Positions 1 through 11,400 of a stretch of 64,000 bases of DNA are shown here, one piece after another. Made by a program: the position numbers and the translations under genes. Source of the stretch: Sclerurus mexicanus (lineage: Eukaryota > Chordata > Aves > Passeriformes > Furnariidae); NCBI GenBank assembly GCA_013396755.1, contig VWZF01005764.1, positions 918,365-982,364 of the forward strand. The letters run 5' to 3'. Numbering within the stretch: the stretch's first letter is position 1; each line of letters opens with the position of its first letter. The notes below the pieces were generated by a model, which saw only the letters and a list, made by a program, of their open reading frames with translations, did not search any database and was not told the DNA's origin.

Positions 1-1357
1 AAACACCATGGGTGAGAAATCTAACACTGTGTTGGGCCATGTTTATTTTATGTATCAGGGGCTGCTGAGAGCTGTGTCAGCCAAGGCAGTCCTTCAGCCC
101 CTGGGAACACTGGGGCTCTCCAGGCTGGACATGGTGGGAGCTCTCCTGGTTTGCCTGGGAGCACTATGGTGCTGCTTGGCAGCCCAGGCAGTGCCATAAA
201 TTATTTTCTATCTTCTTGTCTCAAACAGTGAAGCAAGTACAGTGACAGGAGGGAGGGCTGAACTGTGTTCTCAAAGGGTTGTGCTAGGCATAGTCATGCT
301 CTCACGGTGCACACAAAGGGATTTTTAACCCTGGAATCTCTCTGGACTGCTGGTCAGGGTGTCTCAGGTGTGCATGGGAAGCAGGAGTTTCTGTGTGGCT
401 GCAAAATGTTATGCTGGAGCTGGTCCATCCTTGCTGTGGGGTGGGAGAAAGAGTGAGCAATTTTTTTTATTTTTTTTTGGTACATTTTTAACCTGCTGCT
501 CTGCCTTTCTCTCTCCTGGGTTGGTGGACACTGCTGCCATCCATCCCAAGGATGTCTCTGGATGCAGGCTATGAGTGAGGGTTGTCATACTGCAGCTCTG
601 TGCTGTACCACCTGTCTCTTGCTGTAGTAGACAGAGTGGTGGCTCTTCCAGGAGGAAAAACATCTGGGACAAACCAGTCTCCTGTGATTTCCCCCATGGA
701 CCCAGGGGTGCAGCGAGTTTGCTGGTGTGCTTTGTGCTGTTATCCATGTGTGTCATTCCCAGCACAGTGAAGGGCTCCTCCAAGCAAGTTTGATGGCCCC
801 AGAGCTGGTCCAGGTGCATTCAGAGCCCTGGCACAGGCTCCCTCCTGCCATGGGCACCTCAGGCCCTTGCTCTGGGACACCACTTTTAGGAAACCTGTTG
901 TTTCCTGGCTGTTCCTCACCAGCTCTCAGCAGTTTCTGTGTGTGCCCACCAGAGAGCAACCCCAGCACAGGGTTGTTGTCTTCAGAGAGACAGAGATTGT
1001 AAGTCTGGGTGTGAGGTCAAATCATCTTCCCTCACCCTCTCCAGCCCTATTACCTCATCCCAAACCTGAGCTGAGCAGTGAGTTCAGCCCCACTGTGCCA
1101 TGTCCTGGGCAAGAGAAGTATCCTGTGGGAAAAGGAGGACATGCTGACATGTGAAGCTCCAACAAGGGACTCTGCCTGGGTCTTCTGCAGCAAACCCAAT
1201 GCCACCTCCAGGGAAGGGCCATGCCGTGAGTTAGCAAGGGGCATCAATCTAACACACAGAGAGCAGGTATGGGTTCAGAGAGAGCCTAAAAACTTGGATG
1301 GGTAAAATCTGGTGCTGTATGCAGTCTTGTGTAAGTGCACAGACAAATTGTCCTAAT

Positions 1358-1425
1358 CTCACAGAATTATGTAACTTAGTCTGGAAAAGACCTTTAAGAA
1401 TGTCAAGCCCAACAGACATCTCAGT
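1358..1425 (-). mobile_element. Degraded CR1 LINE 3'-end fragment
   Basis: The stretch reads as a worn copy of the antisense CR1 3' end. It has a CACAGAAT start, then CTGGAAAAGACCTTTAAGA, then a TCAAGCCCAAC block, in the order found in the better copy at 49431. It is short and diverged, so the boundaries are approximate and chance similarity cannot be fully excluded. Confidence 0.5.
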
Positions 1426-1889
1426 GAGTATCTTTAGTACTTGAACAGGTAGCAGGATGGGGTTTTGTATGTGAGAGGCCATCCCAGTGCTTGATGTTTG
1501 GCGAAGGAACAAACCCATGTTTCTTGTGCATCCATGGGCTTTCTGAGTGTCAGCTGAACTTCAGTGCTGGCACAAAGCCCCAGGGTAGGGCAGTCACGGC
1601 TGGGCTTGGAGGTGGGATTCAAATATCCAACACCAGATATTTCACCTGATCTGCTTGGGTGAGGAGGGAGAGAAGGATGGGATTTATCTTGCCTGGGACA
1701 GACACAGTGCAAGAAACCAAATCACCTGGAAGGACCAGTCCCTCCCCTCCCTGTGCTTGAGCCAGAGGAGCAGTGTTCACATGCCAGTGGTGGGTGCAAA
1801 GGTCTGTGGCACCACTGAGCTGCAGCCCAGTACCTGCAGAAATGGGCTTTGAAAGAAAGCTGAGAGAAGAAACAACTCCTTGCTATTTT

Positions 1890-2110
1890 TATCCTTGCAC
1901 CAGCCCCCGGGGATTTCGATTGACAGGATTAGTTATGAAGCCAATATTATGAGTTTAACTATGAGTGAAATAACACAACTTCTGTGGGAAGCAGAGTAAA
2001 AGAGGCAATTATACAGTAGTTTAATAACAGCACGCTGCTGGCTGCATAGCTGAAAACTTACAGTTGACAGTAATTAGGTTTTTTCTTTCTTCTGTTAAAT
2101 AGCTATAAAA
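1890..2110. promoter_or_regulatory. Candidate non-coding regulatory block with TGACAG-homeodomain composites
   Basis: An AT-rich, CpG-poor block. It contains TGACAGGATTAG at 1921-1932 and TGACAGTAATTA at 2065-2076. In each, a MEIS/TGIF-type TGACAG core is fused to a homeodomain core (GATTA or TAATTA). Such composites are common in conserved vertebrate enhancers. The assignment is an inference, because conservation cannot be tested from one sequence. Confidence 0.25.
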
Positions 2111-4419
2111 ATTACAACAGGAAATAATCCGATTCTTTTCTATTTCATACTATTTTCATCTTCTACTCTGCGTTCATTCGGCCTTCAGATTATTCTTTTA
2201 TATGTTTTTAGTATGTGGTATTTAAGATATGCAGAAATGGGACTTATTGTTGAAAAACGTACAGAACGTGCTAGAAATAAGGAGTTGTCAGTAACACACT
2301 TAGGAACATGAAAAATTCAGGGGATTATTGAATGGACAGCGATGGCTTTCCAAATCTACTAACCCTAACTAACAGCTGGACTTCTAACAACAGTAGTTAT
2401 TCCAAAGCATTTAAAATTACAGCAAAAATGAGATGTTAGAAATTAAGCCCTCGTTTGCCTGCCTGTTACTGCAATGTGCCAGGTGTAGATAAGCTGAAGG
2501 GAGGTGCTGTGGTGCCTCAGTCTGTGCACTGGTTGCTTGCTGCCCTCACCTCTCTGATGGGATAGGAGTCAATGCCATGATCTGATTCTGGGCTTCTCTC
2601 CCACCTTGGGCTCCATGCTGGGATGGCAGTGTGAGTTTGTTGGCTGGCAAAGAGCTGGATTTGAACAAGAACCTGTGAGGTCCATCAGGTCTGCAGGGCA
2701 CCTTCTCTTCCCAGTCTTTGCTGCTCCTCTGCAGCCTGGTAGTGCTGGGATGTGTGCTGATGTGCTGGGGCTGTACAGGCATCTCATGTCCCTGTTGTTC
2801 ACATCCCAAGTGATGCTTCCTTGTCTGTTGCCCTCCTTTCAAACTTTTTTTTTTCTGTGTCTGGACAGCAGTAAGTTTTCTCTTATGCCATAAAAACTTG
2901 AATTACTGTGGAAATATGCAGTTGCTAAACTTACAGCGGGAAACTTGATGAGCCAGCAAGTGGCATTTTGGCTGCTTATGATCATAGCTTGAAAGTGCTG
3001 CACAGTACAAAGGGAAGAGCTCTCAGGTTTACTCTCAGCATTGAAAGCTCAGGATGGGGTATTTTCTTGGAGATTAGAAGTATTCTTACTCTTGCTCTCC
3101 TATACCTTATAATGTAAAAGATCCAGGTATGATAAATGATATACCTGTTATGATGTTGTGCAAAGAATTGAGTGTAATGTGGTGTTTTGCAGCTCTGGTG
3201 CCTGGTGGGATCCCTGACACATGCAGTAAATGTGTTCTGCGGCAGCTCACCCAACCTCACAACAGGGCATGTCTCTTGCTTTATTTCTCTTTCTCTGTCA
3301 TGGCAGAGGCATCATGGTTAAACTTCATGCTCTATATTAGAGACTGGAGATGCCCAGAGCTGAGAGCAGGGCAAAGGCCAGCTCCAGGTATGCCTCTACG
3401 CCGTTTGCTCCCACTTGTCGACAGGAATGCGCTGTGCTTTTGGCAGATGCAAATGCTCCAGATGGTACTAGGAAAAGTGCAAATGAAAGATTTGATTTCA
3501 GCCCTTCCTCACTTTAATAAAATTCTGTTCATTTCTCTTGTAGAGCCTTTTTTTTTTTTAAGGGGCTTTTAAAAATTCATCCCTTCTCTTCTACCTCTCA
3601 GCCTGTGACCTTCATCTCATCCCTGTGTCATTGGAAGGTGTGGTGCTGGTTGTTGCTGTCTGCCATCCAATGCATGTGCCTTCCAGCACATTCTTCTGGT
3701 GCTAAGATCATAAAAAACCTGGCTATAATCCATTAATCAGGGTGTCCAGATGTCTTTGTGGTGGGGCCAGTTGGCAGGTTCAGGCCAGGTGGACAACACA
3801 GAGTGGTTCACAGGGTCTGGACATGAACTGGTGTGGTGCAAACATTTAGTGTGTTCTAAAACAAATATTCCCTCGTCCTCTGGGTTCCCAGTGTAATTGC
3901 AGTAGGGGCAGCATGTGGCTCAAAACAGCTGGTGCTGTGCTTGGGTTCTGCCTGCTGCCCAGTTAGGCAACATTCTTCTGCAAAGCCATGGTGGAAGGGC
4001 AGGAAGCTGAAAGGAGTCATCCTCTGGAGCTGGTCCATCCCATGGGTCACTACCTGGACCTAATTTTGGCTTGGAAGGATGAGGGAGAGGAGAGCTGTCA
4101 TCTCCCCCATTAGCTCCATCTGGAATGGTACGTGTGCTCCTGGGCGTGTGCTATGCTGATGCTCACGCAGTGCCCGAGTCACCACCCTGCATTAGCTTAT
4201 TCCAGCGCGTTTCCTTGTTACAAAATTAGATCCATTCTGCAAATTGCTGCTGCACTAGTAATTGAATTGAAGGGGTATTTTTGTTGGGTTTTTTCCTTTT
4301 TTTTTTCTCTTTTTCATTGGAGTAAATCAGGAATAAGTCAACAGAATCAAGCCCTTAGTACTTTCAGCAACATGCTCATTTAAATTGGATGCAAGAGGGT
4401 GTCTGTGTTTACATTTGGC

Positions 4420-4640
4420 CTGCCAAGAATCTCTGTTTCAGAAACCGGCTTACATAATATGTCAAAATTGGTTTACTCATTAGCATTGCAAACTGCGTGA
4501 AACAAGCTGCAGATTGATAAACTCGCAGCAATATTTGCATCCGGAGCCGAGCGGCACAGGGGGAGGGGAGGTTCATTAGGAAACGTTCCATTTCCACAAG
4601 AAAAACAAATGGTTTCCAGTTATATATCTCAGACTTCGTT
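4420..4640. promoter_or_regulatory. Candidate non-coding regulatory block with an octamer
   Basis: The block combines several homeodomain-like cores, a perfect POU octamer ATTTGCAT at 4533-4540 and a short CpG-containing stretch (CATCCGGAGCCGAGCGG) that is unusual for this AT-rich neighbourhood. The texture resembles conserved enhancers near neuronal genes. There is no coding potential. Function is inferred. Confidence 0.25.
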
Positions 4641-5309
4641 AATTTTCTGTCTTCCCAAATTTAAATAAAGATTGAGAGGGAAATGTGAAAATCTATGTTG
4701 GCAAACAGGCAGCCCATCTTAATATTTCCTGTGCTGGCGGGTTGTTTGCAGCAGCAGCTCCAGGTTGGCTGATTCTCCTCTCCCGGCTGGGGCGCCAGGC
4801 TCCAGCCTGCTCACACACTGCTGCTGCCTTAATTGATGCTTTCTCTGCAGCACAGGTGGGATGGAGGCTTTGATATTATTAAGTAGCTCCTCCAAATGTG
4901 GAGTGGGCACAGATGTAGTAGCATGGTCTAAAGGTCCTGGGGTGGTGCTGCTGCTCCTGCCTTCACCTGGCCAGAGCAAAAGTGGGTGCGATGAAGTCTC
5001 AGGCAGAGCTGAGGACTGTGATGTGGCAAAGCTTCAGCTCAGGTCCTCTATGACTATACCAATGAAACTGCATCTCCACCGTGCACTGTGTGATTTTATA
5101 GGCATCTGTAAATCTGCACACACACACACGTGCAGGCATGAACAGGGCTCCTGGGGTAATATGAGCAAGCATGTTAAGAGTAAAGCAACAAAGCAATGAG
5201 AGGGTCTAAGTGTAACCAGGGCCTTTGGGCTTTTGCTGTGTGGGCTTTGGGTAGCCTGTGGTGTTCTGGGGATGGTGGAAAGAAACAGCAAATCGTGGTG
5301 GGGAGACAG

Positions 5310-5479
5310 ATAGGGTGCCCATGGAAGTGGTGGAATTATCATTCCTGGAAGTGTTCAAAAACATGTATAAGTGCTGCATAGGGACATGGTTTAGTCATGG
5401 ACTTGGCAGTGCTGCCTTGGCAGTTGGACTCGATGATCTCAGAGGTCTTTTCTAAGCTTAATGATTCTATGATTCTATG
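5310..5479 (+). mobile_element. CR1 LINE, truncated 3' end
   Basis: A 5'-truncated CR1 copy in sense orientation. Diagnostic pieces in order are ATTCCTGGAAGTGTTCAAAA, GGGACATGGTTTAGT, GTTGGACTCGATGATCT and AGAGGTCTTTTC, ending in GATTCTATGATTCTATG, the CR1-type terminal octamer repeat. No reverse-transcriptase ORF remains. Severe 5' truncation is usual for CR1. The 5' boundary is approximate. Confidence 0.9.
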
Positions 5480-5922
5480 TTGTCCTCCTGCAGATGCTTC
5501 CCCTGAGCCCTGCTGTACCCAGGGAGAAAGCTCTGCCCAGGCTGCAGCCCTCCCTGCTGCTGGTGTCACTGCTTCCCTTTTAGCTGCTCTGATACAGCAC
5601 AGGCATAGCAGCACTGGCATTGACAGTAACTCTTTCTGTGCTTGGTGATGCTGACTGCCCCATCCAGTACTTTAGATTAATTTTTAGAAGGAATGTAATA
5701 AAGCTGGAGAAAGGATTAGCCTGCAGTGCTGCAGGTTCTACCACAGATGGACAAGTGTTTTGCCCTGTCAGCAAACCAACACATCCATTTTCAGCAATGT
5801 TCAACCTGATCCATGTCATTCATGGTGTATCACTGATCTGGGAAAAAAAAGCAGGCTTTGATTTCTGTATGCTGTGGAGTCTGTGTTGCAGACATGGCTT
5901 TCCAAACAATTTACTCCAATCC

Positions 5923-5941
5923 CTCTCTCTCTCTCTCTCTC
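5923..5941 (+). repeat. (CT)n microsatellite
   Basis: An uninterrupted run of about nine CT units followed by CAG. It resembles a polypyrimidine tract plus splice acceptor, but nothing downstream looks like an exon. Confidence 0.85.
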
Positions 5942-8183
5942 AGAACTGGTCATTGTCTGCTGTAACTCATCATGCTCTGGCTAAAGCTGCATCCTGCACC
6001 CCAACATCCCACACAAGTGCCAAGTGGGCACATATTTTAGAGGACTGATAAATGGCAGCCCTCAGCTCTGCAAAACTGTTTTAATGTATGTTTTTTAAAG
6101 TTTTCAGAATACTTCAGTGAGTGTAACAGCAGTTGTTTGCTGTGGGAAGGCAAAACAAAATTATCTTACTGGAAAATGATATAAGAGGTGTTTGCATTTC
6201 ACTTACTGTCACACCTTGCAGCAAGAGGCTGGTCACCATGAGACATAGCGCATTTGAGTGCCAGCTGGAGAGCTGAATGCAATGAAGAAGGCCAGGAGTA
6301 ATGATATGTATCATCTGGGGAGCTGAGGCAGGCGGAGCATCCTCTTGCCATTCTCCGCCAATGTGTGGGAGCAACCCAGGCACCCACAGGCTGGAGAAGA
6401 CTTCCGAGGGGTGTGGGAGAACCAGCATCACCCCTTGTGCTGGTGCAGTGGGTGGTAAGGTTTGTGTGGTCCTTGGTCATCTTTGCCCATGTGCAGCGTG
6501 AGTGTGACTGTAGAGTGCAGCTCCTGCAGTGATAAGGCATCAAAGAGCTGCTCATGGTGTAGGGGAAGGCAACTGCTGCCCAGCTCTGCAGACCAGAGTC
6601 ACTGTGTAGTTTTAATCTTCACAGCTGGGACTCAGGCTGCGTGCAGGTAGCTGGTGAACATTTTCATATATGTTAAAATGCACCATGCAGCAGAGTAGTG
6701 CTTCAGCCTGGAGAACTCTCAGAGCATCACAGTGTCTCCTCGTTACAGCATCAGCCAGCATCGGGCTGTATCTGTTGGAAACACAGAGCCACATCATCAG
6801 CAGTGACATCTGTCAGCCTGGCAGTGTGACTTCTGCTTGTGGGAAAGGGGCCTGTGCTCCTAAAGGGCTGTCAGAGCCTCATCTGCCTGGATTGTGCTAG
6901 AAGTGCCAGCACCCAACAGATAAACTGAATTACCAGTTTAATTCAGCCTCCTTGATTTTGTCTTCAGGATTTTCCCTGTGAATTCCAGCACTTCTTGTAC
7001 AACATAAATCCCAAACCGCTGGGGAAAAGCAATTTTACTCCAATTTTGCTGCACAGAGAACTGCTGTCACCCTGCAGATGTTTCTGTATACCAGCATGTA
7101 ACTTCTGTCTACAAATAAAAGGGAAAGTTTACCTTATGTCTCAGCCTTTAAGTCCCATGTATTTGAAAATATTTCATGCTGTGTGTAGAAAAGAGGGCAA
7201 AACAATGATCAGTAAACATCACAGAGTGTGGTTTCATCTCGGTTACACCGGGTGCTGCTGGGACAAAGGTAAGCACAGAGAGGACACCCTGCCAAGAGGG
7301 ATCCGGGGACCTCTTAATGTGCTGATGTCCTGAGTGCAGGGCAGAGACCACGAGACTGGCCCGAAACCCCTCTCATGACGACCTTTGCTATGACAGTGTG
7401 TTAGGTTTGTGTCTGTGTGGAGCTGCTGGGGGGTACAAATGTGGCACCTTTCCCAAAGAAATGGAGTGCGTTTGCCACTGATGTGTCCCATTCGCAAGCA
7501 GGTGCCTGTGTGTCGGAAGCAATGAGCTTATCCCCTGCTGCGTCCTCCTTCCAACACACGTGAGGTACAGCAAAAGTTTTGTTTGGGTGGGCTAATAGCT
7601 CGAAGATTTTCTTTTCTGGTGCAAGGGAACCCACAGGTTTCCCATAGGTTTTCTCTGATAGGCAAAAAGCTCAGATTCCAGGAGGACACTTGAGAGGTCT
7701 GGTCCTGTGCGAGCACAGGTGGAGCTCAGCACAAATGGAAGTATGGGAGACCTAGGAGGTCTTTTCCCCTTTTCTTGCTGCAGCTGCAGAGCAGCTGCCT
7801 GAGGTACAGAGAAAGGCACCTCAAGATGCAACAGAGAGTTCAAACAGCCCCCAAGCCCCACAACGAAGCAGCACTGCTCCAACGACAGTCTGTAAGTGAC
7901 ACTGTTTTCGAGGATCTTCAAGCTTATTTCAACTTTAGCCCAGAATTGTGAACTGTCTTTTCTATGGAGCATGCACAAGGACTAAAGTGATGCTACATTA
8001 GCAGTGGATGGGAAGGGGCTGGATCTCCCAGCCCACCATGGTGGTACCTGCACCACAACAAAGCAATCAGCCCCTCGCCGAGGGGAAAGTATTCGTTTTC
8101 TCTACTTGGGCTGTATGTAGTCAGTGTCTAATAATATGAGCATTTTGCCATCCCTCTGCAAACAAGGCTGAGGCTGCTGCCTG

Positions 8184-8275
8184 ATTGGTATATCATCTCA
8201 CTTTCTCTCAGCATTGATTTTCTTGCTCTCCTTATTTGCTTCATAAAAAGCGAGGCAAGGAGCTGGTGCTCGCTT
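8184..8275 (+). promoter_or_regulatory. SYNPR: Putative core promoter of the SYNPR short isoform
   Basis: An inverted CCAAT box (ATTGG, 8184-8188) is followed by a TATA-like CATAAAAAG (8242-8250). The pyrimidine-rich segment about 25-30 bases further on (near 8270-8280) is the expected start-site position. Together they place a promoter about 140 bases ahead of the exon 1 start codon. There is no CpG island. The exact start site is inferred and alternative start sites are possible. Confidence 0.5.
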
Positions 8276-8322
8276 GCTCCCTCTCCCTCCCTCCCTCCCT
8301 CCCTCTCTCTCTCTCTCTCTCC
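8276..8322 (+). repeat. (CTCC)n-(CT)n pyrimidine tract at the SYNPR start-site/5' UTR
   Basis: About 45 bases of nearly pure pyrimidine, first in CTCC units and then in CT units, ending before CTGTGAGAAG. It lies where the promoter motifs predict transcription start, so it would form the start-site region or early 5' UTR. Tracts of this kind vary in length between individuals and can adopt triplex structure. The reverse strand is a GA tract of the kind bound by GAGA-type factors. Confidence 0.8.
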
Positions 8323-8355
8323 TGTGAGAAGCTTTTGGGAGCCTTTATTTTTAGT

Positions 8356-8427
8356 ATGAGACAAACCTTGCTTTATTTCAGGAGCCGCAAGTTGGATTAT
8401 AAATCCTTTTGTAAATGTGTATGGTGA
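8356..8427 (+). promoter_or_regulatory. Upstream ORF overlapping the SYNPR start codon
   Basis: An ATG at 8356 opens a 23-codon frame that ends with TGA at 8425-8427, running 13 bases past the SYNPR ATG (8415) in another frame. Its ATG has A at -3, while the SYNPR ATG has T at -3 and T at +4. A scanning ribosome would therefore meet a better-placed ATG first. If the transcript starts upstream of 8356, as the promoter motifs suggest, this uORF should lower SYNPR translation. The peptide has no recognisable features. Confidence 0.5.
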
Positions 8428-8438
8428 TATTTGCTCCG
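8415..8438 (+). CDS. SYNPR: SYNPR coding exon 1 (short isoform, residues 1-8)
   Basis: This exon encodes MCMVIFAP, the characteristic N-terminus of the short synaptoporin isoform, and is followed directly by a consensus donor GTAAGT at 8439. The intron is phase 0, matching the phase 0 start of exon 2 (LFAIFAF). An in-frame TAA immediately precedes the ATG (8412-8414), so the frame cannot extend upstream. A second in-frame ATG lies at codon 3 (8421). Start-codon context is weak (T at -3). The eight residues form the cytoplasmic end and start of the first membrane span. Confidence 0.93.
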
Positions 8439-11400
8439 GTAAGTTATATGCATCTCTATTTATTTGTGTAACTGCACTGGTTGGGGAAGAAGTGGGGTTT
8501 TTCAGGAATTGTGAAGCCCACAAAATTGTTTTTAGGCTTGGTTTCTTTGTAGTCTCATGCTGAGCCAAACTGTTCCGTGGTTTTTAGATACGTTGAAATA
8601 TTCTCAGTTTGTATTTTGCTTTGCAGAGGGGGATGCCTGCTTTGAAAACTTGTTTTGCACTTCATTTTACAGCAGAAATGTGGACAGTGATGATTAAAGG
8701 GAAAAGGATTTCTGATTTATCGTGTTCCTTCTGGCATTTTAAATCAAAGGTGCCTCCAAAATAATGCAGCAATATTTGATACCAAAAAAAATCAGTAAGA
8801 GCTATTTAATATTGATCAAGCTGAAGTATGAAATCTGACTGCCTATTACCTTAGAAAGATCAATCTGAAGTATGACAGGTTGGCAGCAACATGCTCCTCA
8901 TCAGAATGTGTTAATGAAATAAAGAAAATCTTTAATTAAGAAAATAGTTTGCTTTTCAGAGTGTTACATCATTAGTACAGGTCAACAGACTGTTGCTCTG
9001 ACTTTCTGTGCCCTGCCTTTGCTTTGTACAGCTCAGCAGCCTCATTCCTCAGCCCTCTTGGCTAACTTGGAGACCTCTTTGTTACCTGTAAATAACAGCG
9101 AGGTGCAGTTATTTATCTCTCCCCATCACAGCTCCTGGTGAGCTTTCCAGGCAGCACAAGTCAGTGACTGTAATAGTAGGCTGACAAAAACAAGATGTAT
9201 AGCTGTAATACTTTCAGGCTACATAATACTTGAATTTGCAGCATTATATTGATTAATTTATTGGCACTTTAATTCTTTCATACTTGAATCACATCCATGG
9301 GAGTCAATTGCTTTGGTCTTTCAGAAGTCTTTAAGAACTCCAGCTGTAGCACAAGCTGGAGCTGCTGTGAGAACATGCTTGAGTATGTATCTGCTCAGAA
9401 AATCAACAGATTAGACCCAGAATAATCTGCTGCTCTCATGATACCAGGGCATGCTAATAAGTATATGAAGTGTACTTTAATAAGATGTTAGAAGGCTGTA
9501 ACTGAGTTTATTAAACCCACAGGAGAAGGTAAGGATGTTGTGTCTGCCAGCCTGAGCTAAACTCTTACCGGAGAGAAATTTCAGATTGGCAATAACTGCT
9601 TAGTCATTTTAAGATGCTTTTAGACTAGTTTAATTGTTCCTTTTTTTTTTATTTTCTCCTAAATGCAATAGTTGCACTTGCCTTCTCACCTGCCTAAAGA
9701 GCAGCTGATGGGAATATTTGGTGGTGTGCCCCTCAGCAGTGGGCTCATGAGCTCTGCTGTGTCTGTGCCCTGGCTGGGCTGAGCTGGTGCCAGCGCACAG
9801 CCTCCCACGGGGAGCCAGCTGGGCACAGGGCATTCCACAGGCAAGACCATGCACTTGGTTCCTGAAAATGTAGTTAGTAGGCACTCAGTGCAGTGGATTT
9901 CTGGTGTTTGAGTGATTGCTGTTTCGTAAGGGCCATATATATTTAGACCAGCTGCATAGCTTGAATGCATGTGCTCGGCACGGTGTCAGAAAACATGGTA
10001 CATAAAATGTGCTGTGTGCCACAGCATTAGAGAACATGGTACAAAACAATAATTGCCTTTTTCACAGTCATTTAACTCCTCAGGTGTGGAGGGCATGGGT
10101 GTCCGAGCAGTGCACATCTCACACACTTTCTAAGCATACTCCTGCTTGCCTGAGGACAGCGTTGAGCATTTTTTAAGTTTGCTGAGCCCTGGTATCTGGC
10201 TCAGTGCAGCATCCTCCAGGTGAGCAGCATGATGGTCAAAGAGCACTTTTGGATGAACTGGAGGGGATGGGTAGTGTGAACTGAAGAGCACAATTCCTGC
10301 TCCTACAACCCAAAACTAAAGGCCTGGGGGGTTTTGTGCCACAGAGCTCATCATAGCAGGGGTGCCAGACTGCCCTGAAGCCAGGTTGTGGTTTATTTAA
10401 GAAGGCAATTGATCTCATCCTAATAGCTTTGAAGCAGGAAAAGTGGCCTGGGATGGCTGGTTTGACTTCAGGCAGAGGCAAGTCTCACTCCTGTCCCTGA
10501 GGGGAGGTCACTGGCAGCCAAAAGACCGTGAGGCACGAAGTGGTTAAGGCTGTTGCTGGAAGACTTTCCCTTGGCTTTTGGCTGAGCAGAAATGATCCTT
10601 TCAGCCCTACATGCCATCTCCACAGGGTACAGCTGTGACAAACTCAGGGGCACAGGTGAGCTTGCCCTGCTCCTCATGTAGTTCTTACAGAAGTCTTCAG
10701 TGTTCATGGTTTTCCACGTGTGGTCTTGCTCATCCTAGAGTTACAATGTGCGGTGCTCCTTCATCTCCAGCTGCTTGGTGCTAGCAGATCTGGGGGCAGC
10801 TGCTCCCCACCCAGTACCCTCAACCACCACTCGCCTCTCAGACCCTGGAGCAGCCTCCGTCAGCTCCCCAGGAGTGTGATACTCACTCTGCATGATGACT
10901 TCAGGCTGTTTTCCAAACCAGGGCTTGGTGCAGCTGCAGGGACAGGTTCACAGCATTGTGCTTTGCAAGCCTCATAGCTGAAAACATGACATTTGTGCCA
11001 GTAGGATGGAGGAGTCACTGTGCCCTTCTAGCAGCTGTGTCAGTGTTTGAAAGTGGTTTGGAGCATTAATTTAGAGGTGTCTTGATTCTGGGAGCTTCAT
11101 TTACTTTGAGACCTGTCTTCTTGGGTGCTCCTCTTAGCAGCTCGAACAGTTCCTAGAGAAATTCCTTAAACTCTTAAAGAAATTGATTTCTTAAATATCT
11201 GGCTCCTCTTGAATGCCAGATTCTCTTTTTTTAGCCAAGTCCTTGGAAGACTTTAACGAGTATTTTCCTCACCTCTGTTAATCCTGTTCAGATCAATAGA
11301 AGCTCTACAGGGGGAAAGGTTTTTGTGTTGATATTGGATAGCAGCTTCCTGTCACTGCTGTTGATTGCAGGTGGTATTTTATTCTTCATGTTGCTCTTGA

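Larger units (their letters stand above)
1..8183. other. DNA upstream of the SYNPR short-isoform promoter (no exon seen)
   Basis: No coding exon could be supported on either strand. The ORFs here are short, start and stop without splice logic, and resemble no family I know. Synaptoporin has a longer isoform with a different, more distal first exon in mammals. I looked for that first exon (start MDP..., splicing in phase 0 to the LFAIFAF exon) and did not find it, so this stretch may be intronic to a longer transcript. It holds two CR1 fragments, a CT microsatellite and AT-rich blocks with homeodomain cores, listed separately. Confidence 0.6.

Noticed and set aside
696..720. ATGGACCC, examined as a possible long-isoform SYNPR first exon (start MDP).
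   Set aside because: The following codons (GVQR...) do not match the long-isoform N-terminus and there is no phase 0 donor at the expected place.
5923..5945. (CT)n followed by CAG, resembling a splice acceptor.
   Set aside because: The downstream sequence has no donor in a plausible place and no recognisable coding content; it is a microsatellite.
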